Below are positions 57,501-64,000 of a stretch of 64,000 nucleotides of DNA, piece after piece. Positions within the stretch are counted from its first letter, which is position 1. Each line of letters begins with the position of its first letter. The translations under genes were made by a program, and so were the position numbers. The stretch is from the NCBI GenBank assembly GCA_015179025.1, contig WHUX01000054.1, positions 248,001 through 312,000 of the forward strand, in the 5' to 3' direction. This DNA is from Terfezia claveryi (Eukaryota; Ascomycota; Pezizomycetes; Pezizales; Pezizaceae). The notes under the pieces are model-generated. The model saw only the letters and a list, made by a program, of their open reading frames with translations, was not told the DNA's origin and did no database searches.

Positions 57501-57670
57501 GCCCGTACAGCAAACTTCACGGCATGTTCCAGGTTTTTTTGGGCATTCTTGTATGCCTCAGCATCAATTTCGCCGCGGACTTTTGCTTCCGTAAGTTCTT
57601 TGCGAGCCTGGATATACTTGCCACGGACTTTCTCCTCCATGAGTGGTGCTCTGTAAACCAAATGCGCCAT
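54524..57670 (-). CDS. Large fungal protein with C-terminal methyltransferase domain
   Basis: A single uninterrupted frame of 1048 residues from ATG 57670. Residues 1-60 form a charged helix (VRGKYIQARKELTEAKVRGEID). The long middle is Ser/Pro/Thr-rich, disordered and basic in places, with no domain I recognise. From about residue 770 a Rossmann-type SAM methyltransferase is visible: RILDLDGPALGGWSWHLA (motif I, with GGW in place of GxG), the acidic strand, FDVITARALPRIL (motif IV region) and LLKECHRVLKPDGYIEV (post-motif, type-11 methyltransferases). Conserved hypothetical fungal proteins of this shape exist; the substrate is unknown. The start is supported by the helical N-terminus directly after a stop-rich flank. 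Confidence 0.75.
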   Translation of the reverse strand: MAHLVYRAPLMEEKVRGKYIQARKELTEAKVRGEIDAEAYKNAQKNLEHAVKFAVRADEGLLDSGESLKLVRSASVSSGSTGSRTNGGSSHSSELSRLMTGGSTAPKPIRKGLSPHLKNPVNALGLTSRVGTIFDRNNIGRLVYKEEAQSVMAREAMKVEVKARKELKRLMEVYETSQNSVSSSYFSNKNISRTSTPLPVEDEGYSPRLAAESSKFYSTEPLAPLNLPSSSASSSRPKKNFNFFKWTGNRKLSTASGSSNTYSDASMSPISPGEDEIINTISATPRVDIDLGPPSLSLAPTFNYNLDLNDRARSMSVSGDMIYRRSESVASHNTQFSTSPSSMRHTITSGSSASSAILAQRTSNDTIRSASTFSGVRSNTDPAESISHFSFSSGEQDVNAKPAKRTMADLFLFGSTGSASKRSHREYSQNASVARFQQVRVAGPVDLQRPKTARSSKSRRRHSIGSDFSVALSTGSRTSTDVHKAKRPTAPIQRSRAGNEDAFTSMFCAPKKKTPKKTADVSIPLSPSGPKTPIGGASMVTPEVSVVELKPIPSRAESNLEATSAVKGKVVYSPRTHSLPLLPVVNIQTLIGQACEYPAPTALPALSSPPRPPPSPGFQLDPIHDPLPAPPSSILLDAFISLLEEYSSAPKLFSFSRPKAPSIASYRTARRGRLIRKGSSVSTTHSVSETVAEEASPTCPTSPTSPTTSIGRYCQSVTQNSTTDDEESSGHDDITFYDSLEEADFNYQKQKLESAVWFLSAAKWLSFGRLLFSPGHHLLCMGQTDAELLGLDDMRILDLDGPALGGWSWHLAHEYPAALVYNITTSKWYFENYGLRHMQPLNHRLVLTESLTSLQPLESNSFDVITARALPRILQKHEWIPLLKECHRVLKPDGYIEVTIVDTLLNNMGPVTRAWIEENIIDPALSANDKGEGRNIDLQPSKSILHNLQSAGLVDIHKCWVWMPAGTIGDELSSVTSRVGRYFYDELFVNWGTDPKEVPSDIKVHRELDLWNDPRVAAECVRDNTAFRWLKCHARKGNFPQHLAAAYL

Positions 57671-57999
57671 CGCGAATTATTTTCAAAAAAAGTCCACGTA
57701 CGATTCGAGACACCAGGTTACTAGACAATGAATTCTATTAGATTCAGCAAAGAGCGGACTCATAAGATCCTAGATGGAGGCTCAATACATGCCCAAAACA
57801 GGATTTTGGAACAATAGAAAATCACATACAGCTGTTGCCTGCTGGGAAAAAAACCAAATCGAAATCGCTGTAAAGACCAGCCTCAATAATGCTCGCTTCC
57901 GAAGATACACCACTCCATTCGCTTGGAACTATCACCGATCACCGTTTCTCGTTCCACTTCGGGGTTTGATTGAGAGGCTGAAGATAAACTCAAGGCGGT
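57671..57999. promoter_or_regulatory. 5' flank of the large methyltransferase gene
   Basis: Divergent from nothing nearby; carries the upstream region of the 1048-residue protein. No TATA box is obvious. Confidence 0.35.
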
Positions 58000-58043
58000 G
58001 CAAGGTAAGCTGCGATGCAAGGTAAGCTGCGATGCAAGGCAAG
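58000..58043 (+). repeat. 17 bp tandem repeat
   Basis: GCAAGGTAAGCTGCGAT occurs twice in a row (58000-58016, 58017-58033), plus a partial third copy. Confidence 0.9.
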
Positions 58044-60312
58044 ATAGTGCTTGTGAGCCTATGTCTACGCCTGCCGGGAAATGCTCAAAGAGGATGCAGC
58101 CTTGGAGGTCGTATACGCTGCGAATACCGATTATTACTCACTGGTGTCCAAAGGAGGAGGGGTATTGATTAGGAGGGAAATGTGACCCGTCAAGCCGTGG
58201 AGAGAAGCAAAGGCACTCGGGTCTGGAATTGGGGTGCGCCGGGCTCAAATAAACAGCCGAATTTCCATCTAGAAGGGTAGATGATGGTTCTATTACAAGA
58301 GAGTTGAGGTGACCATATATCTATAGGCACGCGCCTGTGATGCCCCCACGCAAGTCAAGGTATCTGCTAATTTTTTTTCCCTTCCGAATCAACGGTGCTC
58401 TGTGCACCATATGCAAGGTAGTTACGACGCCGACTGGGGTCTATGTGCACTTGGGAGCTGCACCAGAACGCTGGGTAGGATCGCCATTCCCGTCCTCAAG
58501 GTCCTCAAAGGCAACAATGGCTGCGCTAGCAATTTGGGGAGGTGACATAAGAGAATCTATGAGACATAGTGGTGGCTATTTCCTAGCTAACTGGCCTTTC
58601 GTCTCGAGCCGAGCTATTCCACAATGAATGGCTTGAATGTATGGCAACATGATTTATTTTTGATATTATTGTATTGTATCTCATGTCGCCGAAAATATGT
58701 CCATCAAGGAGTTGCTTACACTTGCAGGTCGCTTCAGCTTGATAGCATTGGCCTATCCGTGGGAAGCATGGAGGCCTGCCCGTGGGACCAGAGTGACGGA
58801 TCCATGGATACACCAATTCGATCCGATGGCTAAGCGTGGGGTGTGAAGCTTTTCCTTCCCGCACGTGCGGCGAGGATTAAATTCCATTGGCTGATGCCGC
58901 CATCGGTTTAGGAAGTGACTTGTCCTACGTCGCACCCAGAAAACGTGGAAGACCACGATGGCATTTTGATACAGTTGGCCATTCATCACTCCATATGTTC
59001 TGGAGATCCCTTCCCCTTTGGGTTTTTAGAGGATCCCGTTGCTGTTCCCCATGTTATTTATGTATTTCCGTAATTTTGTGTTACGGGTTTTGACCTACCC
59101 CTTAATTTGGACTAACCTGTAATCTCGCTTCTTCGCAGGATCATTAGACCCTGCAGTTCCGATAAAGTGCAGAATATGCTTCTCCTGAAGCGAGGAAACA
59201 AGCAACTTCATAGAGTCCACTACCATGTATCTAGATTCCTGGGTTTATTGCCAGCGATCCCCACAATACCTGCAATAACCTAATCTGTGAGATCAATGAG
59301 TTCACGGACCATCACGGGCTGCACTGCAGTCTCGGCGTGCTTCTCCAATTACGCGATAATTTATTCATGCTTCTAGGACTACTTTTATTCAATATATTTA
59401 TAGCCATACGCGAGCGATGATGGAAAGTTTATATTGTAACTAGCTACTACTTCCATGTATATTTCCCTTTTTTCACCTTGCTCTAGTTAATACATGTGAA
59501 AGCTTGTGCCGAGATGCCCGTGATTCTTATAGGTTCCTCATCACACCCCCGCTACTTGATTTCCCGGGTGTTTGGTTTTGGCACCTCCTGCCCAGACACC
59601 CCTCCGCAACCTACCAGCCTTGTGCGACTTGCCCTATTATTGTCCAGTGAGCGGCGCACGTTTTTGCGCTTTCCCCATGTGGTTATAGTGGCGGTACGGG
59701 TACATAGTTTCTTGCGAAGGGGGGAGAGGGGGGCAAACTCCTTTCCTGTTGTGTGTCGATGGTTGCAGGACACATGGGATGAGCACGTGGATGGATATGG
59801 GCAGGTGCTCTGTTGAACTTGCTGGCTCATATGTGGGGGTCTCCTTAAATGTGCCACATACTACTCAGTATGCTATGCACCAAACCCGCATGACGTGGGG
59901 ATTTTACGGAAAAACTATGCCGGTCAAACCTTGATTGTCTAGATCTAAAACCTTTTGACACATGCAGAGTGTTTGGGGCTGAGAGTTGGGCGAAGAGTGA
60001 CCTATCCACGTGCCAGCCAGGCTAGGTCCAAGGCCTGTAATCGAAATCAGCAATGCATATTTGGCGGAAAAGCCAAGCGCCGATTTGAATATGTATTTGT
60101 GGCTGTGCAAGGTGAAGCTGGAACTTCTTGAACATCGAGGATACGAGTGTCGGGCAACATCGGGTCGGTGGTCCCTGCTATATCTATTTTGTATGTTGAG
60201 TACGTAGGTTGAGGTGAAGGGTCTCAGTTATGTGGGGGTTGCGGCGGCTACTCGAATGTGAGGGCTTTTGATGAGAGCCAGGACTGCAGGCGACGTAGCA
60301 ATGCAAAAGTAT
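58044..60312. other. Gene-free interval
   Basis: Frames up to ~106 codons (58337-58627, 59496-59816) show no domain and overlap antisense frames of equal length. Nothing supported. Confidence 0.4.
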
Positions 60313-60415
60313 CGTGTGGCCTAGCCTCGTACCCAGGTTATATTTTTGTAGCGTTCGTGACCTCGCAATTCCCCCCATAGACAATAGACTGGTTTGTACG
60401 AGGCTACGTGTGGCC
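60313..60415. mobile_element. 85 bp Mutator-like MITE with 9 bp duplication
   Basis: Element 60322-60406 has perfect 11-base terminal inverted repeats TAGCCTCGTAC/GTACGAGGCTA and is flanked by a perfect 9-base direct repeat CGTGTGGCC at 60313-60321 and 60407-60415. Nine-base duplications are typical of Mutator-type transposons. Non-coding. Confidence 0.85.
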
Positions 60416-61790
60416 AATAACTGCCTAGTCAAGGTGGGTTTTGATCCTCCGGATAGATAAGTATGTAGCTGGGCAAGCATGAGACTATTAACTCTATGAC
60501 CAGAAACAACGCCATGTCAACGACATTCGGTTGGCAATATGAAATATAATTTGTTAAGAAATGGATCATCTGGGTTTGGGAATGGATCATAATGGCTCGG
60601 ATGTTCGATATAAGTGAATGTTAAGGTGTAGTCAGATGGCCATAGATGTAACAACCAGTCAATGGAAGTCTTGTCCACTACCACAGCCTGGAGAACCAGA
60701 TATGAATTCACTGACCTGGAATATATGTTGTATTGGAGTGTAGGCTTATTGAAAATTCGGTTCATTATTACCAGGATGTACGGTATGTAAACACATAACG
60801 CGGAGTACTCTTTCGGTATAGGAGGAGATTATGCATCTGTTGTGTCACTCATGCACGCCGCATTCGTCAGGATATATATTGAATTACATCCCGAGAGATG
60901 CCTGGCTTTTTTATAATTTGGAATTGGATGCCTTTTTTAAATCACATGTGCATGCCGCAAAGACAGGGCGGCGGAGGTCCGTGGTGATAATAGCATAGAG
61001 ATCCGTATCAGGCAAAGTCGCCCCACCAAGCTCGATAACAAAACCTCCGCAGACATTTTAACCCCTGATAGTTTGGCCCTGAAGCACGGGACGAGACATA
61101 ACCCGGTTCGTCCGGCGTATATTCGCTGTTAGCGTAGAACCTTGTTGTTTACAGTAGCTGTCAAACATGGTTCAAAATAGCCATCCCTTGTCGTTTCGCG
61201 GCACAGCTTGCACAAGATCGCTTATTAATATTGTGAGTTATGACTACTGTCTTTGACAAGCTCGATATTGATTGGGAAACTTGAGCCCCGCTTACTGGCT
61301 TAGAATACAAACATTGGATGAACATATACTCGCTGTTCTGGTACCTACTTAGATAGTTACATATCTGTATCTTAGCGGGATGCCACATCAGAAGTTTTGC
61401 CTGGTTTTGTAACTTCGTTCCCAGGGGTAATAACAAACCATGAGGAAGGGGTGCGTTAGCATCGTACTCTACTCAAAATTCCTTCAAAGGTGCCTGGCTA
61501 TCGCGATTTATTTGGTAGCGCTATCACCATACCTATGCGTGGGACATGTAGATCATAAGCCGCGGAGGCGCGAAGCATATCGATTTGAGCGCGAGTACCA
61601 GAGTCATCGATATCGCTACTGTGTACTCGTTCAGATTTTTGAAATTCTTTGCTGCAAAAGCATTCAATCTGTAGCTTATGATCTCTACTCCCATCCAGTT
61701 GAAGAGTCTCTTATCTGCTGTATAGTCCGAGGTTGTACTCTGAGGAATATTAAAGAACTAGCTGCCTCAATTTGAAAATTTTTACTTTTT
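60416..61790. other. Gene-free interval
   Basis: AT-rich with short frames only. Nothing supported. Confidence 0.4.
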
Positions 61791-62840
61791 TTTCCCTTAA
61801 ATTATTAATAATAATAATAATATTTTTTTTTTTAAAAAAAAAATACTCAGTAGGTAGTTAATCTGCCAGGACTAGCGGATATATACAGCGACATCGACTC
61901 GTCAGCAAAAGCAACTACAGAACGCAGTCATTCAGCAACGAATTCGAGTGCCAATTATATTAAATCGGCAAAAGCAATAAGGCGAAAGCATAAACAAAGT
62001 CAAATGCCAATCACAAGTGCGGCATGAGAAACAGAAACAAAGAGAAAGTACTCCCCTGTCATTAACCGGCTGCCGCCAGCTGAGCCCGAAACCCCTGACT
62101 GGGGTGAGTGTGAAGAGACATAAACTCGGGTACATAGAAAAGTCCAATCGGCGAGAACTCCCATGCTGCATGCTGTCACTAACCGAATTAGGATATGCAA
62201 ACATAACTCATTAGTCACGGAAATTCATTGCTTCTGGCAAAGCGATGTTTTTCTTTTAAATATTCAGTACTCATATGCAGTCCCGAGCCACCCGGAACCC
62301 CGGGTGGCAAAGCGATGTTTGATCAGGAGGAGTATCCTCGCCTGGCAAGGCGCTGGTATAGAAAACCGAAGAAGGCCTCTCTATAGCGCCCCATAAATTC
62401 CCGTTCGGACAGGGGATCTGCCAGTTGTATCTCTATTCCGCTCCTTGGTGGTTGGCCTCGGGAGATATTCATGGTCGTTTGTATGGCTGCCATCGGGTCA
62501 CACATGATTGCCAGCATCGAAAAATCCTTATATGCTCTGACAGCCAGGACGAAGGCTTGTCGTTCGGAGTCTGCGACTGTGGATTCTTCGCCTAGGTAGC
62601 TTGACCCGAGGGGTAGGTTGCGTCTGTGTTCTTAGAAAAACGCGGACGTGTGGTGCCCGGAGCGCCCTGTGCCGTCCGTGTAGCATACTCGCCACCTTCC
62701 TCTAGAATGCTGTCTATTTTGGCAGCCCACCGTCCTTTGCATGAGAATCTGGACTAGGGATCTATGAGGGAGAGAGAGGGAGGCAATGTTGTGAGGGATG
62801 CTCTTCTGCGCCTAGCCCGAAACAGAATAGGTTGATATCT
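61791..62840 (-). mobile_element. 5'-truncated Tad-like LINE with RNase H remnant
   Basis: On the minus strand 62700-62330 encodes RNase H text: VCYTDGTGRSGHH (first catalytic Asp), then ESTVADSERQAFVLAVRAY (catalytic Glu) and MLAIMCDPMAAIQTT (altered DSQAA site), then a PRSGIEIQL stretch. One or more stops break it. After a nested 54-base insertion the 3' UTR runs from about 62230 to 61850 (GGCAGCCGGTTAATGACAGG near 62070, CTAGTCCTGGCAGATTAACT near 61880) and ends in a T-rich plus-strand tail (61795-61845), the LINE's A-tail. Confidence 0.7.
62235..62320 (-). mobile_element. Nested 54 bp LINE 3'-end copy with 16 bp duplication
   Basis: The 54 bases at 62251-62304 are just the LINE terminus (on the minus strand CCCGGGGTTCCGGGTGGCTC, GGGACTGCATATGAGTACTGAA, a short A-tail). 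A perfect 16-base direct repeat TGGCAAAGCGATGTTT flanks them (62235-62250 and 62305-62320). They lie within an older copy of the same LINE. Confidence 0.92.
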
Positions 62841-64000
62841 GGGCATGGGGTAGCGGTGCGGAAGGCCGAGGCTATGGATTGGTGGTGTCAATTTGATTTG
62901 GAGGCCGGTATTCTTTAGTGATATTACACATGATCCCGTGGTGGATCATAAACATCAAGACACTTCAATTTTTTAGTAGAGGCTTCCTTGATTACATATT
63001 GTGGTAGCCCGGTCGGCCTGACAAGCCGCTCGTAGGTATTGTGGATAATTACAGTGCCTATTTTCCAACTTCGACGTTCACATAACCTGAGCGCAGGCAT
63101 GTCTCATAAAATCATTCAAATCGCATATGCAGTTCACATTAAAATTACGCTAGCAAATATATCGAGTCTTATGGTACGGTAGTCATTGATATCGATGCAC
63201 ACAGGGGTATTAGCTGCAAACAGTGTATTGGAAATCTGCATGCCCATCCATATGTTGCTGTAAAAGCTTGGTGGACTCTTAAGTTTCTGGGCCATTTCGA
63301 TGGGTGTTCAAGTTTTCACAAAATGGGAATCATGCGGGCAGGAGGCCGAGCCTAGTTAAACTGGTGTAGGATGGAATATATCAAACTAGACGCAGTGTGC
63401 CACATTTGGAAGTGATCTGTTTTGCTAAGATGGGAAACCCACGTCGTAACCCTTGATAGGCCAACCGGACGGCCCGCAGAGAGCATGTGCGGAGTAACGT
63501 CTCACTATTTCAATTTATGCAGGTACGAGTGTTCTGGAATCTTGAAAGCCAGGCTAGATAATATACCAACAGACAAAATCTGGTAACAAATAAGATCTCT
63601 GCCATCACCTCACTGCATTTTGCTTTTCCCCCAATTTCTTGATGAACCAAGGGAAACCATGATCTTGACCCATCCTGGATAATGTGCTGGAAGTGAAGTG
63701 ATCACTGGTCATCTGCAGCCTCTAGGGCCAATCCGCCCATCTCGAACATTTCTATAGGTATGCATGGGAAAATTGGCGAACCCTAGTGGATAAAACCTCC
63801 TGCTAGGATGCACGTGCGTCTTCAGCTTGCAATTGCAGCGATCAAGTGCTCGTGATCATGAGGAGAAAACCTTTGAAATGCCTTTTGTTTAAGTGAGACT
63901 CATGTGCAATCAGTGGAACATTTGTGATCTATGATACAACACTATACCTATCTCTTATGTAGTCGTGACTTTTTGTCTGACTCGTTCTGAATCTATGCAA
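62841..64000. other. Gene-free interval at window end
   Basis: No supported gene, RNA or repeat boundary. Confidence 0.4.

Noticed and set aside
59496..59816. 106-codon plus frame opposite a 101-codon minus frame
   Set aside because: Both strands are open to the same extent, which fits GC-rich chance openness; no motif on either.
1..64000. tRNA, rRNA or other classical RNA genes
   Set aside because: I looked for A/B box pairs and T-loop sequences and found none convincing; GTTCGA occurrences lie in genes or repeats without cloverleaf context.

Overview
This is a stretch of a filamentous ascomycete genome (Pezizomycotina). The evidence is short GT-AG introns of about 50-80 bases with ACTAAC-type branch points, HEN1-, Fig1-, UBC6-like, cyanate hydratase and DUF3716/DUF7580-type fungal proteins, a fungal NACHT-ankyrin receptor, and Tad-like LINE remnants. 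Genes are sparse and long repeat-rich tracts separate them, as in repeat-expanded genomes. I cannot name the species.

Layout. 0.4-3.7 kb: a four-exon HEN1-type small-RNA 2'-O-methyltransferase. 3.7-9.2 kb: mostly repeats (a ~970 bp inverted-repeat element and LINE 3' ends). 9.2-11 kb: a three-exon DUF3716-like Cys-rich protein with a Gln/Ala array. 11-22 kb: a repeat graveyard with two LINE RNase H fragments, a ~780 bp pogo/Fot1-like element with TA duplications, a decayed sugar transporter, several MITEs and, at 20.1-21.3 kb, a promoter-led tandem array of 38-base exon-like units separated by intron-like spacers. 22.7-24.5 kb: a BTB/POZ-like protein, with a decayed paralogue at 29.2-29.95 kb. 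27.1-28.9 kb: a 1.8 kb element with ~490 bp almost identical inverted arms. 30.3-31.2 kb: an unrecognised single-exon protein.

34.7-42.6 kb is the most gene-like accessory block. A DUF7580-type gene (minus strand) is divergent from a large NLR-type gene (plus strand) that joins an acuF-like N-terminal region, C2H2 fingers, a NACHT NTPase, ankyrin repeats and TPRs. The NLR carries single-base frame breaks in homopolymers and repeats. 44-49.1 kb is a compact housekeeping patch: UBC6/UBE2J-like E2, cyanate hydratase and a Fig1-family membrane protein. 50-53 kb holds decaying genes: a METTL21/RKM5-like methyltransferase with a frame break plus a stop, and a histidine-kinase/response-regulator remnant. 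54.5-57.7 kb encodes a 1048-residue protein with a C-terminal methyltransferase domain. 57.7-64 kb is almost gene-free, with a perfect Mutator-like MITE and a LINE that carries a nested 54 bp retroposed copy.

The genes do not form one pathway. What stands out is the divergent DUF7580/NLR pair (a candidate fungal self/non-self recognition locus), the spliceosomal-looking tandem array at 20 kb, and one LINE family whose very short 3'-end copies have exact target-site duplications.
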